Source of the DNA: Thalassia testudinum
Taxonomy: Eukaryota > Streptophyta > Magnoliopsida > Alismatales > Hydrocharitaceae
NCBI GenBank assembly: GCA_037157565.1
Contig: JAZHRO010000036.1
Location: forward strand, 138,562,501-138,626,500
DNA: 64,000 nt
Reading direction: 5' to 3'
Below, in pieces: positions 54,636 to 64,000 of the stretch (position 1 is its first letter; every line of letters starts with the position of its first letter). Below the pieces are notes generated by a model, which saw only the letters and a list, made by a program, of their open reading frames with translations, was not told the DNA's origin and made no database searches. A program made the position numbers and the translations under genes.

Positions 54636-55571
54636 TGATGAGAACCTCATCATGAGTCCTAATTAGCTCATTTTGACCTAAGAAAGAGAATAAAAGCTCC
54701 TACATAACCTAGAGAAGGGCCTAATTCAAGGAATTAATGTTCTGAGAAGAAAACATGAAATAAAGGTTAAAATTGTAATTTTACCATTGCAGTGCATAAA
54801 TGGGATTTCTCAGAGGAAAAACATAGGTCAAATGGTCTGAATAAGATAAAAAGTGGGTTGGTTTAGTCAGAAATTGGTTATTATGCAATCTAAGAATTAA
54901 ATGACATTCTGTAACCCTAAAACAAACCTGCTTAATTCAACAAAGTTTTGGTCAGGATAAGAATCAACTAAACCCTCTAAAATTCATGGAAAAATGTCCC
55001 CTAGGGTTTAGAACCTTCAATTTGGCATTTAGAACCTATTTTGACCTAAATTAGGGTCTTAGTTCATTATTTGACCTAATTTGGATTTTTGTGTAAAATA
55101 TCCAATCAAACATGGTCAAACCTAAAATTTAACTTTACCATTGGATTCCTTAGGTCCAAATTATGTTTGTACCAAAATTTGGACCTAAGGGAAGGTCATC
55201 TTGACCTACTTTGCAAAATAGTCCACCTAATTACATTTTGACCCCTATCTTTCGAAAATCATTGCACAGATCCCCCTAACTTCCTTGCCACTCTTACAAT
55301 CAGGTCCCTCCACCATTAAAGCTGAGGAATCCTACTCCGGTGAGGAATGGAGGGGGATTACTCCCTGATTCCTCAGAGATCTCCTCCCAGATTTGGAAGG
55401 GAGACTCTCTGAGGAATCCCCTACCATCTGAGCATGATTGCAATCTCTGATTCACAGCCAATCTCTCATGAGAACGCACGAGAGATTTGGGTCTCCAACG
55501 GTTTCCATCTCTGGCGAGGTCTCTTGTGCTTGGAAGCTTGTCTTCCAAGCATAAGAGCCCCTGCTAGTGCC

Positions 55572-55580
55572 TATAAAAGG
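55572..55580 (+). promoter_or_regulatory. TATA box in B 5' LTR
   Basis: TATAAAAGG, conserved in the 3' LTR at 63209-63217 and in position with A and C. Probable transcription start is about 30 bp downstream, near 55605. Confidence 0.6.
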
Positions 55581-56794
55581 TCCACCACCTCCAGCCGCAT
55601 CTCTTTAGCTCGACTTGGCCGGAGATCACCCCAATTTCGTCTCCTCCAATCAGGAGTCCAGCGAGCTCCGGCGAGCCCTCCTCTTCTTTCTCGTCGCTCT
55701 GCCACAATACCAGTGGCAAAGCCTCCTTCACCACCTTCCTCCGTGTTGTGCAACACCCGCGTGCGCGCCTCTAGCCCTGTCGTCGTCGCCGCTCTCCCTC
55801 CCCTGGACATCGTCTTCTCCAGCGACAGCAGGTACAGCCAGCCGCCTCCTCTCCCCCTTCGTCCACTTATCTAGGTTAGAATTACTCCTCTCTGTCCCCT
55901 CTTCAATTCCCCTCTTTCTATTTCCACTTTCAACCCCTCGCAGCCACGATCCACCTCCATCTTCTCCATCTCCGGTCACCCACCGGCGAGGCGCTTCCAT
56001 CGCTCCGCACCTCCACACACCTCGCCAGACACATCACCACCTCCGCCATCATCCACTGATCACCTTCCGCCCATCCATCAACCACCAACACCTCCCTAAA
56101 CGTCTGCCAAGCAAACCCATAAGCACGGCCACAGGGTGACCTAAGCACGCACGCCTAGGTCACCCTGCAGCCAACCAACCACCGCCTCACCTTCACCTTG
56201 ACACGGCGAAGCTTCTTAGGTGTTTTAATGGGGCTGCAAGGCTGTATTCATGAACTTCAGGTCAATACCCCCTTCCGCCATTGACGCTGAAGCAAGAAGC
56301 TTGTAGCAGCGCTCCAGGCTGCGTGCTCCAGGCGTCAGAGTCCCAGGTGAAGCGGGCTGGTCTTGCGCATCCACGCAGGTAGGCAATTGGCTTGGCAAGC
56401 GACCCAGCAGCAACAATTGAAGAAGGTCCCCTGCGGGCGCAAGTGAAGAAGCGGGTGGGACATTTAGTCCCAAATGTCCCACCTCTTGAACGTGAGAGCA
56501 CGGTGCGTAGTACAAGTTGTTTTGTGTTCTTAACTCATTGCCTCCAACAAACACGGGGTGAGGTCCCTCGCCCACATGCACGCCTCGTCTGCGACCTTTG
56601 CCCCGTGGATCTGGTTGACCGACCCGATTATCCCATGCACTCCTCGCACATCACACCCACGCCGATGCGTCTGGACCCAGGCACGCGATACCCGACCCGA
56701 TTACCCGGCTCTAGGAGAGCGTACCTAAGAGAGAAATAGAGAGAGAGAGAGAGAGACGCGGGGGATGGTAGGGGATAGGGTTTTGCTTCGTTGT

Positions 56795-57235
56795 GTGCAA
56801 GGAAGAAGAAGGAAGCAGAAGGCGCAGCTGAGGTGAAGCAAAGCAGGGAAGGAAGGACACTTAGCCGCAAAAAGGAAGAAGGAAGGAAGAAAAGAAAGAA
56901 ATAGAAGGCCAAAGAGAAGAAGAGAAAGTTAGAGGAGAGCTAAGGAAAAGGCTGAAGAAGGAAATCAAGGTAGAAGCCAAGGAAAGAGAGTAGAAGAAGA
57001 AAGAAGGTCAAAGAACAAGGTAGAAGAAGAAGACTACAGAGGAAGAAGAAGGAGAAAGTCACTGTACAAGAGAAGAAAGAGAAGGAAGAAAGGCAAAGGC
57101 AGAAGGCAAAGAAGAAGAAGAAAAGAAGAGAAAGCTGAAGAAGAAGGAAGGAAGAAAGAAATCAAGGGGGCCGAGAAAAGCTAAGTCAAAGAGGGAAGAA
57201 AGAGCTGAATTAAAGAGAAAAGAAGAAAGGCTATC
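56795..57235 (+). repeat. GA-rich polypurine tract in B LTR
   Basis: About 440 bp, mostly GAAGAA/AAGGAAGAAGAAGG-type sequence on the + strand, with few pyrimidines. A has a shorter equivalent (about 4880-5060). It could form triplex DNA or act as an exonic enhancer-like RNA; no function is shown. Confidence 0.75.
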
Positions 57236-57513
57236 ATTTAAGATGTCTGATCATAGAATCAGACGTCCAATTCTTCTATTTTTGCTACAATTTTAGTTCA
57301 TAAACTCTTGCATTTACATTCTGAATTAGGTTTTGAGTAACTCTAAGTGTTCAATTACATTGATTAAGATTAGTGGATAAATTCCATTTGCTCCCTGTGT
57401 TCGACCTCGGATATTTAGGTTTTCGAGTAATAAATTCTTATTTGTTTTCGAAGCGATTTCTTTTATACTGCAACGAACATCTTTAAAACCATGATCTAGC
57501 CTCGTCAACATTT

Positions 57514-57531
57514 TGGTGCCGTTGCCGGGGA
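57514..57531 (+). promoter_or_regulatory. Primer-binding site of element B (tRNA-Asp type)
   Basis: TGGTGCCGTTGCCGGGGA lies three bases after the LTR. It matches the complement of the plant tRNA-Asp 3' end with one transition (TGGTG for TGGCG). Confidence 0.92.
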
Positions 57532-58707
57532 GCAACGTGCAATTTATCACTAGTCTCTACATTCTTTTTTACTATATTTGAGCACTAACTTGCCCTATTT
57601 ATTTTGTTGTGATCTTGCAAGGTATTTCACGAGAAGATCTCCCACGCAAGTCAACCACTCCAGGGCAGGTAATCCCTCTTCTTCCATAAAATCCATCTCC
57701 TAATCCTTGAAAGACAAAAGGAAGAAACCAACTTAGGAATCAATTGCCTTCTTTCTATAGTAATTACCATATTTAAGGTAAAGGTCTCCTGATTTTGCGA
57801 AAATTTTTCAAAACTTATTGAAGTAGAAGTGATTTTTTTAGAGATCCTATCCTACAAGATTCCTGTGCCTAATAAAAATCACGCTTAATCTCTGTGGACA
57901 ACACACTTCTTGTTTTTGAGTCCAAAGAGAACTTTTGTGAAAAAGAGGATTGTAAATATAACCAAATTAGGATTTCAACAGTAGGGTTTTTGGAGTGCTA
58001 GTCACACATGCCTGTTTAAAAGGAAATAAACCCTCCCGCATTAGTGTTCTACCCAAGCCCTTGATTGAAGAGATTTAAACAAGACAAGCCCTAAAAATTG
58101 AGCTCTAAAAATACTTGAATCTTAAAATCATTGGACCTAATAACCTGGGAGTCAAATCATGGTGACTTCTAGGTCTCGACCTAGAATCATCCTGCCATCT
58201 TTAGGATAAGTAGGGTGAAGTTGACCCCTTGGGTCAATTAACCTCCAAATTAGGTCACCAAATCAAAACAATTAAAGTTCAAGTGAGAACCCTAAAGCAC
58301 CTTTGAAATAAAAGTGGTAGACTTAATAGGTCAAGGTCCCCATTCTGGTCTACCTGGAATCTCAGTGACAGGAGAGGTCAGGTGGGGGAAACCCTGTAAC
58401 CCGTGGGGACGCTCTACCGTGTAGGGGTCTTTGCGGGACTCTCCCTCTCTAGTTGCCCAGGTAATTCTCAGGTGGACGACCTTATGATCGAGGGGTATCA
58501 TCCACCCCGAACCTCCATAGTCATCCAAATATCTTTGGGTGCCTCGATTGGGTCAAAAACATCTCCAGTCCCTCATCTCTTTTCTTTAGAGCACACACAT
58601 ACATTTTCAGTGGGACTCTTTATTCAGATCGAAACACTTCACAACTTGATTCTACATCTTGATTCAAACTCTGATTCTACATCTTGATTCCACCACCTGA
58701 TCCAAAC
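57532..58707 (+). other. Element B 5' leader
   Basis: No coding potential. About 58340-58600 is clearly homologous to the leader of C (reverse of 8045-7770). The similarity fades about 100-150 bp before the ATG of the novel frame, which marks where the two element types diverge. Confidence 0.7.
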
Positions 58708-60666
58708 ATGTAGCCAAACCACTTAGGACTACCGTTCAAGAAACCTGAATCTCAGAGATCCATGAGAGATAGGATGATTGAGGATGCCCTAAAATTCTAT
58801 GAAAAAGAAGACAAAACCTCAACACCAGTAGAAAATATTCAGGTTGATGTCCCAACAACCACAACCTTCATCATAACCTATGCCCAAGTGCTATTGGCAG
58901 AAGCCACAAAAGGATCAACCCGAGACATGCTCATCACAGGATACATTGAGATAGAAAATTTGCACAATCTTGAATGCCTTCAATGCATGACAAATTCTAT
59001 ACTTTGGGAGCAACACCAAGATGATCTTGAAAAATGAGAAGAGATAATGAGGTTATTAAAATAAATTATTGACCAGAAATACCCGTACATGCCACAAAAA
59101 GAAGATGAACCATCTTGGGACAATATCGAGGATCAATCTGATTTCCCAGATCTCGGGCTTAAGGCACAAAGTGGTTGTAAATTCCCGACCCAGATAGAAG
59201 ACAACATGCCTGATATTGAATTAGGTTGGGAAATTGCAGGAGAACACAATGTTGAGCCAACCATAAACCATAAATCACCAGGCTTAGAATTCCAAAACTC
59301 CTGCAATGATGAGAGTAGAACTGAACCTCTCGAGGGTGTAAATTCCACCCCTTATTCTGATAAGGTGACCCTCAAAGGTATTTCGGACCTAGATCCTAGT
59401 GATTTAACCCACATCCTAAGCCTAGAATCTAGATCTGAAACCTATTGGGAAGATTTCGAGGCCCCATATGAGGAAGATCAATTTTTCAATGAAGAATATG
59501 ATTTTGGACCTCTATTTGATGAATATCCCTCACCAACATCCTCAGAGAAACCAATTGATTTTTCGGAAGTCATTCCAATTTACGATACAGAAACCGAGGA
59601 GTTGGACGAGTGGGGTTTCAATTAGGTCTGTCCTACCAACTTGGAACCTGAGCCTCCACCAGATAAGGACACCTTTTTAAGCTCAAAATTGACATTTAGG
59701 CTAGACCCCAGTCAGGCTGCTAAATCTACATCATATGATTTATTCTATGGTGGAACTCATGATCTTGAATCTCATTCAGATTTTGATTTTCGCAAACTCC
59801 CCGACGATTTCAAATCTGACCATAACATCAGAGAAAATCTGCTTCCTAATTATAACAAGCTAATCTACGACCTCAGCTCACATGACTCATTCTCTAACTC
59901 CGATTCTGAGGTCCCGGTTCCCGAGATCACGGATTTCAGTTCAGGTTCCAGTGACATGGAATCATTCATTTTTTATCCTCAGGAATCAGAACTAGAAAAT
60001 GCCTAGAGTGATTACGACCTAGAATACGAATCTTTTCTTGACTCTGATTTCCAGTATCTCATAGACACTCTCCAGGCATTCACTTTTGATTTTGAAAGTT
60101 ACTATGAGGACTCTCTACATGAGACCACCTGTCATTCCTTTCTAGAAGAGCCCTCATACACAATTCTCATTGAAGCCACCTCTTCCACACATACAGAACC
60201 GATCAAAACCTGTTCTCAACCCCGACTCGCAACCGAACTCAATTTCTATTCTGATTCACCTCTCACTGAGTCGATTGCAGATGATTCAACTCCACATCTA
60301 TATTGGGCATCAGACATCAATCAAACTGAAAATCATGATCCATCATTCTCTGATCACCCCTATAGGGATTCCACACCATTCACTGATCATTTTTCAGAAT
60401 CCTACTCTGACCAGGCTAATTCGACTCAGCCTAAACTCGAGTTTTCACTTCCATATCCATCAGAGCTTCATTGCATATGGTGGGTTCCGCATTTGTTAAT
60501 CTACATCTATCAACCCACCCGACTAATTGGGTTTGGGCTGCATCATCAGCTCACTGATCTTAACAAACACCTGGTTGGACCAACCAGGCTCTTAATCAAA
60601 GTGCTTGTTTTACAAAATTCCGCTGATCTAATTACTCCCTCTCCATCCCATTTTCTACTCGGCTGA
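58708..60666 (+). pseudogene. Element B: novel long acidic ORF, five in-frame stops, unknown function
   Basis: I do not recognise this protein. A single frame of 653 codons runs from the ATG at 58708 to TGA at 60664-60666 with no frameshift, but with TAG at 58711, TGA at 59035, TAA at 59062, TAG at 59623 and TAG at 60004. The N-terminal part is helical and charged (MIEDALKFYEKEDK). The middle is strongly acidic and rich in Ser, Asp, Glu, Tyr and Phe (DFEAPYEEDQFFNEEYDFG, SSHDSFSNSDSEVPVPEI). The C-terminal part is Ser/Thr/His-rich and ends with a hydrophobic stretch (WWVPHLLIYIYQPTRLIGFG). No D-S-G, RT, integrase or zinc-knuckle motif is visible. It fills exactly the place of gag-pol, ending 16 bp before the motif that follows pol in A. 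An open frame kept over nearly 2 kb implies that the ancestor encoded a protein. It could be an extremely diverged gag or a captured sequence. Confidence 0.7.
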
Positions 60667-61633
60667 AGGAGTTGAATTTAGCGCTTAACAAGAGGCAACC
60701 CGTCATTCCAAAAATAGAGACCCGTCTGATTATCTATCTGTACTCCACGTCTATTGCACCTTGAGTTCAACCTTAAACAGTCGATCCCACCTCTGGTACA
60801 CGTACCAAAGCTTGAAATCGTCCGCATCAGTCACTTCCCAACCCATTCACCCACCTGATGTATCCTGTTCTAAGTCCCTGAACCCAATATTGTTTCACAC
60901 CCTCCGTTTACAATGACATTGCAAAACTTAGGCATGGGAGGTGGTAAAGTGCATACATACAGAACCAAGAAAAAGTCAGAAGGATTCTCACAAAGAAATT
61001 CACATATGTCAAAAACACAAAAAAATTGAAAAATTATGAAAAAGAATAAAAAAAATGGAGGGAGGAAATTTTGTGAGCCACATAATCATGAGGAGGAGAA
61101 AAAGAGCAAAATGACAAAAAGAAGCACAAAATGAAAAAGAAAAAGAGATAGTCATTAGTAAGAGATTAAGGTAATAACCAAAGTTCTAGACCACATCAAG
61201 AAGATGAAAAATGAAGGAAAAAGTACTAATGAGACACAAAAAAGAGATTAGTAGGAACGCTGATCTTAGGCCTTTTGGGCAAGACTCTTAGGCTTAAAAA
61301 TTCAAGTATCCACAAATATCTGGATAATCCTCAAGAGGTTGGGAAAAATGCGAAGTTTAAGTATTAGGTCTAAGGCTTAGGGAATATTCGGCCTCGTTAA
61401 CTGACCTTCGTTTTGTGAGACTCGGTAACCTAAGCACCCCAACCACACACAGTCTGGTTCAGTGCGCATAACTATCAAAATCACGCAAAAGAGTTTTAAT
61501 GTTCTGAAAAAGTTGCCTAAATTAGGAGCAGTCGATCAACACAAGTTAATTTGGACAAGTCACCGACACGGAGAGGTAGGAAATTCCCCTCGAAGATGCG
61601 TAACAACATATCGTCTCCTTGATACTTGTCTCT

Positions 61634-61653
61634 TAGGATATTTAAATATCCTA
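61634..61653. repeat. 20-bp perfect palindrome
   Basis: TAGGATATTTAAATATCCTA is its own reverse complement. The A counterpart (2094-2113) differs at several central bases, but the arms TAGGAT and ATCCTA still pair. Confidence 0.8.
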
Positions 61654-61687
61654 CCAGGGGCATGTAAGCACTCTGCTGGTTCAGATA

Positions 61688-61824
61688 CCATGGGTGGCAT
61701 TATCACGAAATGTCGATTGCTAGGGTTTGGATTCAGCCACGGAACTCCATGGGCGGGATTATCTCAAAATCTTGAAAGCCAGGGTTCTGGGGGTTGCCAT
61801 GGGCAGTGCTATCACGAAGAATCG
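61688..61824 (+). repeat. Three tandem hairpin units in element B
   Basis: Units start CCATGGG at 61688, 61747 and 61797. The arms are TGGCATT/AATGTCG, CGGGATT/AATCTTG and CAGTGCT/AGAATCG, all with 7-base loops (ATCACGA, ATCTCAA, ATCACGA). They pair at 7, 7 and 5 positions, counting G-U. Spacing is the same as in A (59 and 50). Confidence 0.72.
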
Positions 61825-62276
61825 ATTGCTAGGGACCTTTGAGGATTGATGATGGGGACGAGGAATCGAATACAGACTATGTTGAGAAGCCAATCTGAAG
61901 CTAGAAATAAAAAGAAAAGAGAGAGAAAACTCTCCAAACAAATAAATCCTCTATCTCTCTCTTACAAAAAGGCACTACAAACTAAACCTAGGCTAAAAAT
62001 GTCTCAAGCACGGGTACTTTAACTGCGGAGTCCAACGAACCCTAGGATAGTTTCTACGGGCCTTAAAAACCTTTGCGGAGGACTGAGGCTAAAGCGGGTC
62101 AGGTCTGGATTTTGGTTGGTAGTTGAGTGCCTCTAGGCCTATTGTCGGCATTCTGATCTAATCGAAAGAAAAAGAAAATCACTTATCATAATTGGTGACA
62201 GAAACTTAGGGTCTAGAACAGAAGTTAAAACCTTGAAATTTTGCTAAGGGACTAGCAAAAGCTCGGCATGCGAGTA

Positions 62277-64000
62277 TAATGAGAACCTCATCATGAGCCC
62301 TAACTAGCTCATTTTGACCTAAGAAAGAGAATAAAAGCTCCTACATAACCTAGAAAAGGGCCTAATTCAAGGAATTAATGTTCTGAGAAGAAAATAAGAA
62401 ATAAAGGTTAAAACTGTAATTTTACCATTGCAGTGCATAAACGAGATTTCTCAGAGGAAAAACATAGGTCAAATGATCTGAATAAGATAAAAAGTGGGTT
62501 GGTTCAGTCAGAAATGGGCTATTATGCAATCCAAGAATTAAATAACATTCTGTAACCCTAAAACAGACACTCTTAATTCAACAAGATTCTGGTCAGGATA
62601 AAAATCAACTAAACCCTCTAAAATTCATGGAAAAATATCCCCTAGGGTTTAGAGCCTTCAATTTGGCCTTTGGAACCTATTTTAACCTAGATTGGGGTCT
62701 TAACTCATTATTTGACCTAATTTAGGTCTTTGTGTAAAATGTCCACTCAAACGTGGACAAACCTAAAATCCAACTTCACCATTGGATTTATTAGGTCCAA
62801 ATTATGTTTTTACCAAAATTCGGACCTAAGGGAAGGTCATCTTGACCTACTTTGCAAAATAGTCCACCTAATTACATTTTGGCCCCTATCTTTCAAAAAT
62901 CATTGCACAGACCCCCTAACTTCCTCTCCACTCTTACAATCAGGTCCCTCCACCATTAAAGCGAAGGAATCCTACTCCGACGAGGAATGGAGGGGGATTA
63001 CTCCCTGATTCCTCAGAGATCTCCCAGATTTGGAAGGGAGATTCTTAGAGGAATCCCCTTCCATCTGAGCATGATTGCAATCTCTGATTCACAGCCAATC
63101 TCTCATGCGAACGCACGAGAGATTTGGGTCTCCAACGGTTTCCATCTCCGGCGAGGTCTCCTGTGCTTGGAAGCTTGTCTTCCAAGCATAAGAGCCCCTG
63201 CCAGTGCCTATAAAAGGTTCACCACCTCCGACCGCATCTCTTCAGCTCGACTTGGTCGGAGAATCACACTAATTTTGTCTCCTTCTCCTCCGATCAGGAG
63301 TCCAAAGAGCTATGGCGAGCCCTCCTCTTCTTTCTCATCGCTCTGCTATAATACCAGTGGTAGAGCTGCCTTCACCACCTTCCCCCGCGTCGTGCAACAC
63401 CCGCACGTGAGCCTTTAGCCCCGCCGTCATCGCCGCTCTCCCTCCCCTGGACATCGTCTTCTCCAGCGATAGCAGGTACATCCAACCACCTCCTCTCTCT
63501 CTTCGTCCACTTAGCTAGGTTAGAGTTACTCCTCTCTGTCCCCTCTTCAATTCCCCTCTTTCTATTTCCACTTTCAACCCCTCGCAGCCACGATTCACCT
63601 CCATCTTCTCCATCTCCGGTCGCCCACCGGCGAGGCGCTTCCACCGCTCCACACCTCCACACTCCTCGCCAAACACCTCGCCACCTCCGCCATTGTCCAC
63701 TGATCACCTTCCGCCCATCCATCGACCACCAACACCTCCTTAAACGTCTGCTGAGCAAACCCATAAGCACGACCACAGGGTGACTTAGGCAAGCACGCCT
63801 AGGCCGCCCCATGGCCAGCCAACAACCGCCTCACCTTCGCCTTGACATGGAGAAGCTTCTTAAGTGTTTTAATGGGGCCACAAGGCTGTATTCATGAACT
63901 TTAGGTCGACACCCCCTTTCGCCAATGACGCTGAAGAAAGAAGCTTGCAGCAGCACTCCATGCCACGTGCTCCAGGCGAAGTGGGCTGGTCTTGCGCATC
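62277..64000 (+). repeat. Element B 3' LTR, truncated by the window end
   Basis: Starts TAATGAGAACCTCATCA (TG changed to TA) and follows the 5' LTR closely for its visible 1724 bp, including TATAAAAGG at 63209-63217. Differences I can see are mostly transitions and small gaps (for example 3 bp missing near 63022). The open frames 62987-63418 (+) and 63812-63372 (-) repeat those of the 5' LTR and are not called as genes. Confidence 0.92.

Larger units (their letters stand above)
54636..57510 (+). repeat. Element B 5' LTR
   Basis: 2875 bp. It starts TGATGAGAACCTCATCA (a hairpin) and ends CTCGTCAACA. TATAAAAGG lies at 55572-55580, then a C/T-rich leader (55580-56130). A very long GA-rich tract runs about 56795-57235. 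One AGATGTCTG/CAGACGTCC pair lies at 57241-57268, and the family signature GCTCCCTGTGTTCGACCTCGG near 57391. The overlapping open frames at 55434-56139 on both strands have no domain and are diverged in the 3' LTR copy; they are not called as genes. Confidence 0.92.
60667..62276 (+). other. Element B 3' non-coding region (shared with A)
   Basis: Homologous by eye along its length to A 1119-2743, including AGCGCTTAAC, GTACACGTACCAAAGCTTGA, the purine-rich stretch at 61000-61200 and the hairpin array. The 126-codon frame 61462-61842 runs through the hairpin repeats and is not conserved in A. The stretch before the LTR reads GCATGCGAGTA. Confidence 0.8.
54636..64000 (+). mobile_element. Element B: Athila-family non-autonomous LTR element with a novel ORF
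   Basis: Order: 5' LTR 54636-57510, tRNA-Asp-type primer site 57514-57531, leader 57532-58707 (homologous to C up to about 58600), one acidic frame 58708-60666, AGCGCTTAACAAGAGGCAAC motif at 60682-60701, 3' non-coding region (homologous to A) to 62276, and 3' LTR from 62277, cut by the window end. The interior is only 4.77 kb and has no capsid, protease, RT or integrase. It must rely on gag-pol from a relative such as A or C. Confidence 0.88.

Noticed and set aside
55434..56739. Frames of 115-174 codons in the B 5' LTR
   Set aside because: The corresponding 3' LTR copy (62987 onward) breaks or changes these frames, as expected for non-coding LTR.

Overview
This window is repeat-dominated plant nuclear DNA. 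The evidence is the set of retrotransposon lineages present: Athila-type and Tekay/Del-type Ty3/gypsy, Ty1/copia, and L1-type LINE pieces. It also holds plant-style GT-AG exons of one host gene. I found no rRNA, tRNA or CRISPR and nothing bacterial or organellar. Nearly all retroelement coding sequence is broken by stops and frameshifts. The species cannot be read from the sequence, but the deep nesting points to a large plant genome.

Left part (1-12128): element A (Athila-type, + strand) shows only its integrase end, a long 3' non-coding region and a 2.6 kb 3' LTR ending at 5377. A is inserted in the protease region of element C (Athila-type, minus strand), whose gag, primer-binding site and 5' LTR run to 11050. 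C in turn abuts a further Athila-like LTR remnant (D, to 12128). From 12129 to 20631 the DNA is old and AT-rich, with a probable degenerate minus-strand Athila-like LTR (about 15930-18924) and no gene I can support.

Middle (20632-43259): two members of one Tekay/Del chromovirus family lie in opposite orientation. E (20637-29805, minus strand, TSD GTATT) carries a 1.26 kb deletion in its 3' LTR. F (32855-43254, + strand, TSD AGATA) is structurally complete. Their LTRs carry dense arrays of the palindrome CAGACGTCTG and its decay products. LINE fragments lie on both sides of F.

Right part (43807-64000): coding exons of a DUF707-family host gene (+ strand) lie at 44921-45032, 45115-45225, 45748-45852 and 48936-49019. 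Most of the third intron in view (45853-48935) is a gag-only copia-like element, G (45974-48382). Downstream of the last exon seen, DNA inferred to be intron holds a foldback/MITE-like element. Next comes a copia element J, interrupted by a 1.7 kb solo LTR (I) that is also packed with AGACGTCT motifs. J is cut by a minus-strand LTR (L), which is cut by element B (54636 to the window end).

Element B is the most interesting object. It has Athila-family LTRs, a tRNA-Asp-type primer site, a 5' leader homologous to C and a 3' region homologous to A. Between these there is no recognisable gag or pol. Instead there is one long acidic, Ser/Asp/Glu-rich frame (58708-60666) that I do not recognise. A and B also share a conserved set of three tandem hairpins upstream of the 3' LTR, with compensatory base changes between copies. 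B therefore looks like a non-autonomous partner element with its own accessory protein and a conserved cis RNA structure.
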